Shown piece by piece: positions 43,799 to 56,830 of a stretch of 64,000 bases of DNA. The notes under the pieces were generated by a model, which worked only from the letters and a program-made list of their open reading frames with translations, was not told the origin of the DNA and searched no databases. Origin of the DNA: Pyricularia pennisetigena. Lineage: Eukaryota; Ascomycota; Sordariomycetes; Magnaporthales; Pyriculariaceae. The translations under genes and the position numbers were made by a program. The DNA lies in NCBI RefSeq assembly GCF_004337985.1, contig NW_021940925.1:372001-436000 (forward strand), read 5' to 3'. Positions within the stretch are counted from its first letter, which is position 1, and every line of letters starts with the position of its first letter.

Positions 43799-45424
43799 GA
43801 TCATGGCAAAGGGTGCGACGGGCTGGATATAGAGTGAGCAAGTGTCCAGGGAAAGAAGCCTCAATGTTCGACATTGTCGGGACCGTCGGCTCAGATTCCC
43901 CAGGACCCCTTCAAAATAGCCACTTAGTTCTACTTTTCCCTAGAACAGCCTTTTCTTTGGCTTGCCAGTCCTCACTTGTTTCCTTTCGCGAGCTGTATGG
44001 GCCTCGGGTAACCTCTACCCCTTGCCGGCAGTCCTAAAGGATAAACGGACTTCGTTGTGGCAATGCGGAGGTGTTCTCGCCGCAAGGCCGGTGTGACGAA
44101 CATGCAAATACAACCTCACGTGTGTTGGTCGCATCCAAGTTGGGCGCGGCCTGCATACGCATGAACAATATTTATGGTTGCGAACCACTTGGCGAACAAG
44201 GCCAGGCCAACAAAACTTGCGTAGCGAATATTTTGTTGGCCAGGCTCGCAGGGCTTGGACCAGGGCGGAGGGGAATTTCAACACCCGACAGGGGAGGTAA
44301 ATGCACATGAGTCACAGTAATAGAGCAAAACAGGAAATTGGAACGAAGGTCTCTTCTCAGCCCCTAGCTGTTAGTGCCCGTCACAACGCGACACGCCCTC
44401 CTGCGTTCCATTGTGGTTACATGGCGTCCCTAGCAAAGCGCGTTAATTGATGCGCCCAATAATTATAACCTTCTAGATTCCTCAAATTGTCCCCAGTCCG
44501 GGACAATATCAACTAGAAAATGAGCGGATGACTCGTAAGACAGAAGGTATCGGAAGCGCATTCCGTGCAGCAAAACAAGGATTTGCAGAGGTGGGCTACA
44601 ATCTGCGACGGGGACGACAACACCGACAGCCCAGGAGGCCTGCGAATGGAATCCTACTTCCAAGGCCGCCTAGATAACCCTGCATCTTTCGGCTTCCGGA
44701 AGTGTTCCGATCCGCTATGATAGGTTGCATGTTTTGTCACATTGATGAATTTGAATGATAAAGACTGACTCGTTTGAATTAGGATCCTATGTTCCTGAAG
44801 AAGATTTTAGGCTGGGTATCGAAACGAAGCCCTTCGAAAATATGATAAGCCGCCATACTTGTACTCGCTAATGCGAATCTTTTTCAGCCTTTTAGGCAAG
44901 CTCCGGTTCAAAACTGAAAGAGTTGCAAGAATGGCTTGCGAAACTCAAATGTCTGCTTGTCATATTATTCAATTAGTGGACATCATATTCAATGGCTTAT
45001 TTAAAAAGCGGAAAAGCTCAATAAGCTAAAGATCATACCCGACTTTGCCACCAGGGTATATCCCACCCGGCTGCTAAGGCGCTGCCGGACATCTCAGCAA
45101 AACACTCCAATATCGCTGACACGCCTATTCCTGATACTTGACGTGGGATCGGCTGCATGCACAAACATCGAAAGGTGTGAAAAAGCCCGAAAACGTTCTT
45201 TCACTCGAATAATTTCAAAAAAAAGATCCAAATTAAACAACTAACCCCGAAAAAAAAACTTCCCTGGCGCGGAAAGTCCCAAAATCCCAGGCGTCCCAAT
45301 GCAAGTAAAAAAGTGTATAATGGTGCAAACCTGCTTTTTAACCATAGCTATTAAATATGAGAATTCAGTTTTAAGCTTCGCTACCCGTTAATCCAGAGCA
45401 GGAGAGGGCTGTGTCCAGATAATT
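43799..45424. other. Unassigned region with one strong hairpin
   Basis: No gene I can name. Overlapping short frames around 43756-44310 on both strands are probably chance in this GC-richer DNA. An 11-bp inverted repeat (GGCCAACAAAA and its complement) lies at 44205-44215 and 44231-44241 with a 15-base loop. Confidence 0.45.
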
Positions 45425-45839
45425 ATTATTAACTAGTCTCAGGGCTCATCCCTGAAGCCCAGAGCTCCACAATTGAGCGTGGCTCAATTGCGGCTTTGCA
45501 ATGTACCTGTGGGTCCATCCAAAGAACGCTCTGGTTCAGGTCTGAGGACAACTTGTCGATTTTCGCCGTTCATGGCGGTATTTTTGGCCTTTTTGCGACC
45601 GACACTCCCTTATTATTCCACAACCACGCAAAATATCGAAAAAAGAAAATATCGTTGAAGATAGGAATTGTTAGGCCTTTTTCATAAATCCAAAACTTTT
45701 TGCACCCGGTACGCCAATTAAAAGTTGGATATAGCCCGCCCTTAATCCGTTCATGGCGGTACTGTTTTTTCGATTTTTTTTTCGAATTTCGATTTTTTTT
45801 AATATTATTTTTAAACTTGGACCAAATTTTATACTCTTT

Positions 45840-46500
45840 GCACGTGGAGGGTCGTATATATGTATATATCGCTATGAGAGATTTTGGTGCTTTTATCGGA
45901 TTATATAAGCAGTTAAATAAGCGGATAGGCAAAGTATATACTTTTTTATATATAATTTACAATCGAAACTCGTTTATATTTTTACCAGTTTTAACGATAA
46001 TAAAACCAAAACTTCAGAAATTCGATTACGTATATAGACAAACGTCCAGGTCCAATCGTACTTACAATATCGGCTTTGAAAACTGTTTAATAAAAACAAA
46101 TGGTAAATGTGTATTTTATAAATTTTTTTTGTTTTATTTAATTAATTTTATATTATTTTTGTTTTGCAGCAGAATTTTGTGGTTTTTGCACGTGGGGGGT
46201 GGTATATATATACCTAATATAATATTACATTTTTGTACGTACACCTAGTTATATAAGCCCTTAAATATGCGGATAGGTAAGGTATATCCAATTTTATATA
46301 TATTTTACCATCGAAATGCTTTTACATTTTTACCAATTTTAACATTACTAAAACCAAAATTTGAAAAGGTGGACTATATATATAAATAAACGTTAACGTA
46401 AAACCCGATTTGCAATACCGGCCCTTCTTATGTTTTTATATAAAAAAATGCTAAATTTGTGTTTTTTTTGTATTTTTTGCTTTGTTTAATTGAATAAAAT
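45840..46500 (+). repeat. Internal tandem duplication, about 348-bp unit, two copies
   Basis: Unit 1 starts at 45840 (GCACGTGGAGGGTCGTATAT) and unit 2 at 46188 (GCACGTGGGGGGTGGTATAT). Shared landmarks in order: TTATATAAGC, GCGGATAGG, CCATCGAAA- or CAATCGAAA-type block, TTTTTACCA, AAAACCAAAA, GCAATACCGGC- or ACAATATCGGC-type block, TTGTTTAATT. A long plus-strand frame at 45700-46248 crosses unit 1 but is low-complexity and unlikely to be a gene. Confidence 0.6.
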
Positions 46501-47040
46501 TTATAAAAAAAGAACTTATATAGAATCTACTAGGAAATTGATTAAAGAATATATAAAGTGAAAATATCCTCATTTTACCAATATTTGCGTAGATTATATC
46601 ATTTCTTAATAAATTGTTAATTTATATAAGAATATTAATAAAACTTTTGTTTTAATCGATAATTGCATGCATTTTGCAGTATTAAGTCTACTAAGATATA
46701 AAAACTGTAAACTAAATTAAGATAATTATTGCATACCATTATTTAAAACAAGAATTAAATATAATAAAAAATTACAGATTTTATTTAATATTTTAATATC
46801 TTTCCAAATATAGTAGCTATAAAAACGCGGCCGGCATTCAAATACTCAGCAAACTCCAATAAATCTAACGCAAATTACTATATATTTTTATAATTTTTAT
46901 TTATTTCTTTATACGAATATTCAACTGCATATTATGGGTATACTATTTTCTTTTACCATTATAATGCGAATATATTGCATTTACCCGCTACAAACGGCAA
47001 AATACCACAAATTATCCTTATATTAATCAAATAATCATAA

Positions 47041-47130
47041 ACGATATCGTAATATTAAATATATTATTAAAAATACCGTTATAAACGGCGAAATGCGACA
47101 AATTATCGTTGGTGGTACCGCCATGAACGG
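47041..47130 (-). repeat. Short direct repeats in the right arm of the TIR element
   Basis: AACGGCGAAATGCGACAA occurs twice (47085-47102 and 47127-47144 approximately), and a diverged third form lies near 46994. The same motif in inverse form is part of the left arm. These may be binding sites for the mobilising transposase. Confidence 0.5.
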
Positions 47131-47285
47131 CGAAATGCGACAAGATGTCCTCAGACTAGAACGAGCGCGATCTTTTCGGCCAATGTAATTGGTCGAAAAG
47201 CCATGTGGCTGAAAGGTACATGGAGCGATCGGTCCCCACTGCGAAGCAGGGGGGTCTAGTCTGAGCACTGAGACTAATTATTAAC

Positions 47286-47669
47286 CTGGTTGGCAATCGC
47301 GGGATTAGCGTGCAAATACAGGACCAAAACGTAAATTCGTCTAATTAATATATTTTGACGAAAAACGGTTGCGGGACCTTTATATATTTTTGTTATGGCC
47401 CTGGTTATTATTAACCATTCGTTGCTACCCTAGGAAGATTAAATAATAATATTATTTTGGTCCGCCACCCTAATTACCATTATTTCCCGATCCAATCGCC
47501 CGTAATATCCAGCTTTAGCATCCCCGATAACGATTTTAGTTTAAAAATTGGTCCAAGTTAACCATATTATCGAAATTAGGATCCCAGGAAATCCCGTCGG
47601 ACAGTTCGAAATTAAAAAAAAAAAACGATAACCGAGGAAAAAAATCTTTAAAAACTTTATCGATAATAT
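47286..47669. other. Sequence interrupted by the gypsy insertion
   Basis: AT-rich, with a minus-strand frame ending FNFELSDGISWDPNFDNMVN that I cannot assign. It is cut at 47669 by the retrotransposon and resumes at 54920. Confidence 0.4.
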
Positions 47670-48128
47670 TGTTACGACCAGACAAGTTGGGCCAGTACCA
47701 GTGAGGCCAGGCGGGGTCACACCCCTCCTGACAACACACGGCCTGAAAAAACACCGACCGACAGGAAACAAGATTACGTAAAGGAAGGGATCACGTAACA
47801 CCACGTAATCGCCAAAAAAATAATTTCAGTGATCCTTAAAAAATTATAACAGATTAGGAAAAGTGATTTCTATAATCTGTAACAAATTAAAGGAAATTAC
47901 ATTTGGAATATAGTTTATATAAAACGCGTTTATTATTATATAAATAAATTCGATTTTAGGATTGTTAAACAGCAATTAAATTTTAATTAACCTCAATATT
48001 TATTTAAAAACGATTATAATTTTACCCCCAATTATTAAAAACCCCCGCTACCCAGTTTAAACGCTCAATTGTTTTAACCCATTATATTTTATTATAAAAA
48101 CAAGTCACCCAATACTTTAATCGTAACA
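47670..48128 (+). repeat. 5' LTR
   Basis: 459 bases, TGTTACGACCAGACAAGTTG to CGTAACA. Contains a TATA-like TATATAAAACGCG at about 47915 that could be the old promoter. Confidence 0.95.
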
Positions 48129-48389
48129 TTTTAATTGTTTTTATTTAATATTTTGTTTTAAAATATACCGAAGAATATCGCCGAAACAATATTTTCCAAC
48201 AAAACCACTTTTTAAACCTTTTTTACCATTAACGTTCCGGCCAGCGCTAACGCTTTGCGTTAAATAGTCGCGACGTTCCAAATAAAAAATCGACAATTCC
48301 AGGAACGAATAACCGAACAAATTAATCGAATTAATAAAAATTACATTAAATGCCTTTTATTATTATTTTATAATAATACCCCAAATATT

Positions 48390-51300
48390 TTGCAAGGATT
48401 CCTTACGGGAACCCGGGCCTATTTTTATTTTAACGAAGATAATTTCGATAATAACGCAAAAAAGGCTACCTACGCAGCCTCGCTATTAAAAGGCGATACG
48501 TTTACCTGGTTTAAACCAATTTTACGAAATTATTTGGATTATAATGAGGAAAAAAACCGTAAAATTAAAATTAACCGCATTTTCGACGATTACGAGAATT
48601 TCGAAAAATGTTTTAAGGGAGTATTCGGTAACCCAAACGAGGAACGCACGGTTAAACGTAAATTGGTACGTTTTACCTAAACCAAATCGGCATCCAAATA
48701 TACCAGTAAATTTCGACAAATTACCGCTAAATTATTATGGGGCCCCGAAACCCTAATGGCACGCTTTTATACGGGATTTAAAAAAAAATTAAAAACCAAT
48801 TTGTTAAAAAAAAACGACCCGATACCCTAATTAAATACGTAAAATTAATAATTAAAATCGATAACCGATTATACGAACGAAAATTGGAACGACGCGAAGG
48901 ATGTAACGTATAAGGACCAATTTTGCGATAAACCAATATAGGACGTAAATATGAATACCCTAAACCGTTTCGCTAATATAATATTTCCTACGGAATATAT
49001 AACGGATTTATGGACTTTAACGCGACCTAATATAAAAAACCTCGTAAAAATCCCAAAAATAGTAAATGTTTTAAATGTGAAAAACTAAAATATATAACCA
49101 AATTTTATCCCCAAAATATTCCGGATTTATACCCCAATTTTAAAAAACCACGAGGATAAAATACTATTACCCACTAACAAATACCACCGGATTAATACAA
49201 TTTAAAAAGCTGGACCATATATTACGACGATAATTGCATAATCCATAACAGCGTAAAAATGGACGCAGGATAATACCCATAAAAATTTAAAAATATTCGG
49301 ACCCTAATAATAGGAAACCGCGTATTTATTAAAACCAGACCACCGGTACAATTACGCAGGTAAAACGCCAAATTACCCGAATTTACGGAATTAAATATTT
49401 TAGAAAAATTAAAATTAAAACCATTGGGATAAACCCACCGCATCCGGATAATCCAATAAACCCCAACGGACAAATTTAATAACGAGTTAAAAAACGAATT
49501 TAACGAAAAAAAATTAAATTTTCAAACCTATATAATGCAGTAAAAGAAAATAACCCCTTTATATATAAAAAGAAATTTATTGAGTTATACCGAAACGACC
49601 AATTAATACAATTTCCCGAAATGTTATTTCGAATATAAATATAAAACTTTATAAAATTAATCGATCCAATTTTCAGAAACCACCCAATTTTGGATACCAA
49701 ATATTCCAAATATACAGAAATTTTTTGGGTAAAATATCTTAAAAACAATTGCGGATTGCATTTTAGCAGAAAAATAGTCCACGATTTTTTTCCACGACGA
49801 CGCAAAACAACAAATATCCATAAAATATATACCACCACGGAATTACCCAATTGGGAAATTAAAATAAAATTTAACACCGAACCAGCGGTAATTTTTACCT
49901 TTTATAACGATTACCCCATAATATGCTATAATTAAAAACAATTCCCATAGTACGAATGTACCCGAAACATTTGCAAAATATATATATTAACCAAAATACA
50001 GGTATAGCACGAAACGAAATTACGATAACCCGGACCCGCACCCATAACCAAAATCGTGTGGAACCCCAACGTTAAAAATAACGAAATACCCACGAACGTA
50101 CGAAAAACGCCTGCACCAACAGGGTACCGATTTAATAAAATTAACGTTAAAAATAGCCATACGCCCCGAAATAAAAAAAATAAAAACCCACGACGCGAAT
50201 CCAGCAAACTAAAAAACTAGGACAACCAAGCGGTACAAGGCACCAAACGGTAGCAACAAAAACGGAATAAAAAACCTTAAACGTTACGCAAACCACGAAG
50301 GTAGTACACGAATATATATTCCTAAATATACGATTTAATGGAAAACTTATACGAACGCTTTTTAACAGCGGAGTATAAAGTAATTACATTTTTCCAAAAA
50401 TCGTGAAAAAACGACGAATATTTTGGTAACAAAAGAAAAAACCATATCGATTATAAACCGTAAAAAAAGGCAATTTTATACGGGAACGGTACCATCGAAA
50501 CAAAAACCGTACACTTTTGGATGGAAAATTATAGACGAAAAAAACAAATTATTTTAAATATTACGGAAATAAGGAACAAAAATATAATTTTAGGAATTCC
50601 CTGGTTTAAAAAAAGCAATCCCCGGATAAATTGGATTATAGGCCAAATTTAATGGGAAAAGCATTTAATTATTAAACGATTTCCAATATAGTAAGGTTTA
50701 TACAGAAAATATAAAAAACGGAAGGATTAAATAAAATAAAAGGCGTATTTATAGGAAGGACGACCAACCCCGGAACCAATATCGGAAAAAAGCGATTATT
50801 TACAGGTTAAAACCGATCCAACTATACAATATAAATTACGAAAAAACAAATTAAAAACGGCAAAATCTTAAAAAAATACCAAAATTATACACGATTATTT
50901 AACCAAAAACTCGAAATAAGATTACCCGAACATAGTCCATTCGACCACGAAATACTATTAAAAAAAGGAATTTAACCAAAATTCCATAAAATATACGGTT
51001 TAAATCCGATATAAATGGAGGTTTTAAACGAATACCTCGCGGAAAACTTTAAAAAAGGCTATATTAAACCATTAACATTACCAGCAGGATACCCAATCCT
51101 TTTCGTACCAAAAAAAAACGGAAAATTACGATTATACGTGGATTACAAACAATTAAACGACATTATAATAAAAAATTGCTACCCGTTCCCATTAATAGGA
51201 GAACTTCGAAATATATTTTACCAAATATAATAATTTATAATATTAAATTTTAAAAAAATATATAATTTAATCCGTATAAAAGAAGGCGAAAAATGGAAAA

Positions 51301-53600
51301 TAGCATTTCGCATTAAACGAAAATATTACAAATACCTGGTAATATTTTTCGGTTTTACCAACGCCCCCGCAACCTTTTAAACCATAATTAACCACGTTTT
51401 TAGGGAATGTTTAAATATTTTTATCGTTATTTACCTGGACGATATCTTTATTTTTTCCAAAACGTTGGAAAAACATAAAAAATACGTCCACAAAATTTTA
51501 TAAAAGCTACAAAACGTTAAACTCTTAATTAAACCCGAAAAATGCATTTGTTACAGCAAATAAATTAATTTTTTAAGATATATTATCGCCCCTGGAAAAA
51601 TTAGGATGGAAAAATTAAAAATCCAAACAATAAAGGAATAATTCCAATTATAAAACGTAAAAAACGTTCGGGTATTTTTTGGATTTGTAAATTTTTACAA
51701 AAAATCTATTAAAGGTTACGGCGCGATCGCCACCTTATTAACCAATATAACCAAAAAGGATTTAAAATTCCAATGGACGGAATAAATACAGCAAGTTTTC
51801 GAACAATTATAAAATGCAATAGCATAAAAACCGATCCTTAAAATATTAAACCCAACGAAATTTTTCGAAATCGAAACCGACGTATCCGATTACGTAATCG
51901 GAGGACAATTTAACCAACGAAACGAAGAAAAACGCCTGCATTTTTGCGCCTTTTTTTCACAAAAATTACATAAACCAGAATTTAATTACCAAATCCACGA
52001 TAAAAAATTTACGGTTATTATCCGAACATTTAAAGAATAGAAGCCACAGTTATCCGGAATTAAATACGAAATATTAAATTTATACGGACTAAGAAAACCT
52101 GACCCATTTTATTACCAGTAAAATGTTAAATAAACGACAAATTAAATGGGCAAAATTCCTATTAAAATTCCATTTTAAAATTATTTACCGAAAAGGAACA
52201 GAAAATGGCAGGGCCGACGCCTTTAGCAAAAGACCAAATTATAAAAATATAATACCCGAAGAAATACGGAAAATTTTTACGGTAAACGACAACGGAAACC
52301 TTTTACCAACCCACCGAAGTTTTATAACGACTAATACGGTAATTATACCAAAAAAAAAGGGAAATCCACGAAAGCAAAATTTACGGATATTAAAGAATTT
52401 CCAAAATATAGAAACGGTTAAAATAGCATTATAATTTTAAAGGAATACGATAAAAAGTACGAAAAACTATTAAAAATTGCGAATTTTGCGCAAAAAGCAA
52501 ATCCGCCAAACACAAACCTTACGGGCTTTTACAGCTTTTACCAACCCCTGATAAAATTTGGCAAATTATTATAATGGATTTTATCGTTAAATTACCACCT
52601 TCCGAAAAACCATTTATTAAAATTAAATACGATAATATATTAGTTATAATGAATAAATTTACTAAATACGCCTATTTCTTATTTTATAAGGAAAGTAGTA
52701 ACGCCGAAAAAATCGCTTACACATTCCTACATATAATTATCAACAACCACGGATTTCCAAAAAACATTATTACGGATAAAGATAAATTTTTTACATTAAA
52801 ATTCTGGAAATTTTTGCTGGAATAATTAAAAGTTAACCACAAATTATTTATAATATTCCACCTATTAATAAACGGATAAATAGAACGAGCAAACCAAATA
52901 TTAAAACAATATTTAAAATATTATATAAACCATAAATAGGATAATTGGGTATAATTATTATTTACAGCATAATTTGTATATAATAGCTTAAAAAACGAAA
53001 ATATTAAGATAACCCCGTTTTATACCAATTACGGATTTAACCTTACGGTATATGGAAAACCGAAAACCACGATTACGGCCCCACGAGCCGATAAATAAAT
53101 AAACGAATTACGAAAATTCCACCAAAAATTCCAACAGGAATTGGAATTCGTACGAAGAAAAATGATCAAATACGCCAACCAATATCGGATAAAGGGATTA
53201 TCTTTTTAACAAGGAAATAACGTTTATTTTATTCGACGCAATATTAAAACACAACGACCAAATAGCAAATTTAATTTTAAAAAGTTTGGATTTTTTAAAA
53301 TCGATAAAAAAATTAGCGAAACCAATTACAGATTATTATTATTAGGAATTATAAAAATCCACCCAACGTTCCACGTATTATTATTGGAACCAGCACCACC
53401 CGGTACCAATATATAAAAAACAATCGAAATCGACGCAAAAAAAATATACGACGTCGAACGAATATTGGATTATAAACGTAACCACGGTAAAATAAAATAT
53501 TTTATTAAATGGGAAAATTACGGATACGAAAAAAATATTTGGGAATTTTTTAACCATTTCCAAAATTGCCAAAAACTATTCCGTTAATATTACCAGGAAT
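48390..53600 (+). pseudogene. gag-pol of the 7.25-kb gypsy element, broken
   Basis: Gag: GTRAYFYFNEDNFDN, YAASLLKGDTFTWFKPILRN, FEKCFKGVFGNPNEERTVKR (48390-48680) and YTSKFRQIT. Zinc knuckle at 49067-49108 reads C-x2-C-x4-Y-x4-Y, His and last Cys lost. Protease region about 50300-50650 with the conserved IILGIPWFKKSNPRINWI. RT 51015-51700 (PILFVPKKNGKLRLYVDYKQ) keeping YLDD at 51432-51443. RNase H to linker to 52250 (RKGTENGRADAFSK). Integrase 52440-53150 (MDFIVKLPPSEKPF, then HGFPKNIITDKDKFF). Chromodomain 53380-53590 (DVERILDYKRNHGKIKYFIK). Many nonsense codons. Confidence 0.9.
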
Positions 53601-54460
53601 TGGATTTGCGAACAAATTAACCAAAAAAAAAGGACGACCTAAAAAAGCATTATTTACCATTCCCAAAAACTAAAGACCGATTAGGATTCGAAACCATACC
53701 ACCAAACGAATTTACAAAAAAACGATTAATATATATTATAAATTAAAATATATAAATAAAATAATTTACCGACCGAATATTGCGCAAAAATATTTATTTT
53801 ATTCAATAAAAAAAGATTTCAAAAATTTATTGGGAAGGTCGAATCCCAGACAAAATTGGAATCCGGAAAAAGCGATTCCAGGGACATTTTAGGAAAAATT
53901 TCGGCCGATCGCCGGCGCTCTTTTTATTTTGTTTTTTTACGTTCCACGCGATCCAATTCCTCCAAATCGTTAATTCCGCGAAATATAACCCGTATTATTT
54001 TTTTAAATTACAATTTTTTTTGTTTTCGCAAACGAAGCAATTTCGCCTGCTGCGTATAAATCTGTTTTTCCAACGTTTTAATTTCCGTATCCAATTTCGA
54101 ATATTGGCGACCAATATAACGAATTTAAACAACGGATAAACCCAATACGTCGCACCTAAAACGGCTGGAACGAACGTATTTTATATACCGAATAAAATCC
54201 TGCGGAAATATTTAACAAAATAATACGCTTTTGGTATAATAGGGATTATAGGAAAATATTTCGATAATATCGGTCGATAATAGGAAAGCAAAAAGGGCGT
54301 GGCGACGTTTTGTCGACGAACGACCAAATTTCGATTTAATTACGCGATTAAATATAGCGCGAAAAAATTAACCAGGAAGGAAAAAAACCAAAAATAAAAA
54401 TTAGGGGAACACGGATTATTTAAAAGCTAAAGGGATTTGGTTAAAAAAAAGGAATGTTAA

Positions 54461-54919
54461 TATTACGACCAAACAAATTGGGCTAATACCAGTAAGGCCA
54501 GGCGGGGTTACACCCCTCCTAATAATATACGGCCTGAAAAAACACCGACCGATAGGAAATAAAATTACGTAAAAAAAGGGATTACGTAATACCACGTAAT
54601 CGCCAAAAAAGTGATTTTAGTAATCCTTAAAAAATTATAACAAATTAGGAGAAGTGATTTTTGTAATTTGTAACAGATTAAAGGAGATTATATTTAGAAT
54701 ATAATTTATATAAAACGCGCTTATTACCATATAAATAGATTCGATTTTAGGATTGCTGAACAGCAATCAAACTCTAATTAACCTCAATATTTACTTGAGA
54801 ACGATTATAATTTCACCCCCAGTTATTGAAAACCCCCGCTACCCAGTTTAGACGCTCAGTTGCTTTAACCCACTGTACTTTACCATAAGAACAGGTTACC
54901 CGATACCTTGATCGTAACA
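54461..54919 (+). repeat. 3' LTR
   Basis: 459 bases, first dinucleotide TA instead of TG, ends CGTAACA. Same length as the 5' LTR, and the differences I compared are transitions, in both directions along the pair. Confidence 0.95.
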
Positions 54920-56830
54920 AATATGGTTGCTATAGGTGAAAATTTCGTTATTATATATAAAAATGTAAAAGGATTTTTCGTAAAAAACTTTGTCGGTAGT
55001 ACAAACCTGGGGTTAATCCTTAAAACTAGCTTCCTGCGGATAAACGGCATTGTGGAAATAATTTATAATGGCTTATTAACACCTGAAATGTCCAAATTAA
55101 ATCGAGGCAGTTAAGCAAGTGTAGTGTAGAAAAACTTTGGATGAAGGAGTTCTTGTTTTTACCCAAGAGGTAGATGACGATTTCGAAACCCTTTTTGGGC
55201 AAATAGATATTTGCAATAATTTGAAAAAAGCAATTTTCAAATAATAAGGAAGCAGCCATTTACAATGGTGAAAAGGATAATAGGGATTCGTTCGAAAAAT
55301 GGAAGGTTCCTTCCGAAAAGAATTTTTAAAATAAGAATACCCCGGGTGCACAATGGCGGGTAAATTCAAGGTTATAAAATTGCACCGCCGTTTATTGTAT
55401 ATCGTGTTTAAAATATTGGCAATTTTCGCTAAACTAGGATTAAAAATTTATAATAAACCATATAATAATAGGTACAAACAACATATAAATTATAATTAAA
55501 TCGTCCTTCCACCAAAAGCTATTCCAACTTAAAAACCCCTAATTTTATTTGCAATATTTTTAATTTTTTCCGTATTTTTTTTATTAAAAATAATTCCAAA
55601 ATATAACCCAAAAATTTCGATACGCTCCGTTTCGGTGCGGAATTTAAAATTTAATTTCAAATCCCCTTCCTTCCGCTATTTCGACCTATTTTGGTATAAC
55701 ACAATAAAACCGTCCAATTCGCTATTTATAATATCCTTTATATTCGTTTTCCTAAATGCAATTAAAGGTTTATTTAATATTATAAATCGTTAAAACAATA
55801 ATTTACTTAACGCGAAATATGTGCGGTTTATATTATACGTATTTAAAATTTCGATATTTTCGGGCAGGAATTTAAAATCCGAATTAAAGCAGTATATTGG
55901 CTGCCATTTTTTATTAAAACCACGTTGGAACTAATATACCTATAACCGCTTAATTTAATTAACCTATTATATAATCGTTTATTTTATTATTCGCGTTTCC
56001 GTTTAAAATCCTATATATTATAAACCGTTTGGTTTAATACCTCCCGTTCCTTCGAACAATAATATAAGTTAGGGTGGACCGTATCCACCAAAACCTGTAT
56101 CGAACAATTAGTATATACCACCGATTTTAATAATATTAATATAATATATAAATCCGCCGAATCTACCGTTGCAGGGTTTAAAAATTCGCGAACCTGCCAA
56201 AATAATGTCGAATCCCAGCGATAGGAGGACCGTATTAAGCAATTGGTTCGTTTTAAAGCATTAGCCACCGCGGCGGTGGCGGACAATCTTTTTAAAAAAA
56301 CGCGTCGGCGAAATATTAAACCCTTTATACCAGGAATAATAAAATTAAAGATTTTTATAAAACACGCTGACAAAATGGTGCTTTTTGAAAAAGGTAAGGT
56401 AGGCTAACTGTTAAACAGATGTATGGTTGCTGACGGAAAAGATTTACTGTTTGGGAAAAAGGTGAATTCGATTGAAATATTGAATTATTTCGAAGTTGGC
56501 ATGAGCGATCATCCTTCCGACATAACAGCCCCGCAGTCCCACCTTTGCTAGTGCGGCGGCAGTTAAAACACCAGAAACATTAACAAATTGAAAATTTTCG
56601 CCCTTATTCGACCGCGGCCGCGATGCCCTCACAGGCATTTGCCGCGGCGGCAGCATCGCGCAGACCTTATCGGGGTCCTGCACGGGCCCAGCCATCTGAC
56701 TTAACTGGGTCGCAACACGTACCAAATTCGCAGCAACCGAAGCGGCCGTACCACGGCGCCGCCGAACCCGCAAAGGATGCGGCTGCAAAATAACCCCCCG
56801 AGCGACGGCGCCGCCTGGTTTAATATAACC
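54920..56830. other. AT-rich unassigned DNA, then GC-rich LINE-proximal DNA
   Basis: Begins with the second AATAT. A minus-strand frame at 56011-56373 (SYRWDSTLFWQVREFLNPAT) is protein-like but unassigned. Another minus-strand frame at 56444-56833 is open but Arg/Pro-rich and probably antisense to LINE ORF1. Confidence 0.4.

Larger units (their letters stand above)
45434..47276. mobile_element. Non-autonomous TIR element with foldback ends and 9-bp target duplication
   Basis: Outer ends TAGTCTCAGGGCTCA and, inverted, TAGTCTCAGTGCTCA, with ATTATTAAC directly repeated on both sides (45425-45433 and 47277-47285). A second inverted block deeper inside (GAGGACAACTTGTCG and TTTCGCCGTTCATGGCGGTA) extends the inverted ends to roughly 150-200 bases. 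Each arm also holds its own hairpins, for example AATTGAGC-GTG-GCTCAATT at 45471-45489 and a 12-pair stem with one G-T wobble at 47173-47199. No transposase frame is recognisable. An 8-9 bp duplication suggests hAT- or Mutator-type mobilisation; which one is undecided. Confidence 0.72.
47670..54919 (+). mobile_element. Complete Ty3/gypsy chromodomain retrotransposon, RIP-inactivated
   Basis: 7,250 bases with 459-base LTRs at each end and a perfect 5-bp target duplication AATAT (47665-47669 and 54920-54924). In the first 74 LTR bases the two copies differ at 11 places, all transitions. Internal order is gag, zinc knuckle, protease, RT, RNase H, integrase, chromodomain. Reading frames are riddled with TAA/TAG, so the element is dead. 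It is the most complete retrotransposon in the window. Confidence 0.95.

Noticed and set aside
45700..46248. 182-residue membrane-like ORF
   Set aside because: Phe/Ile/Tyr-rich translation of AT-rich repeat DNA inside a TIR element, overlapping a tandem repeat; no conserved motif.
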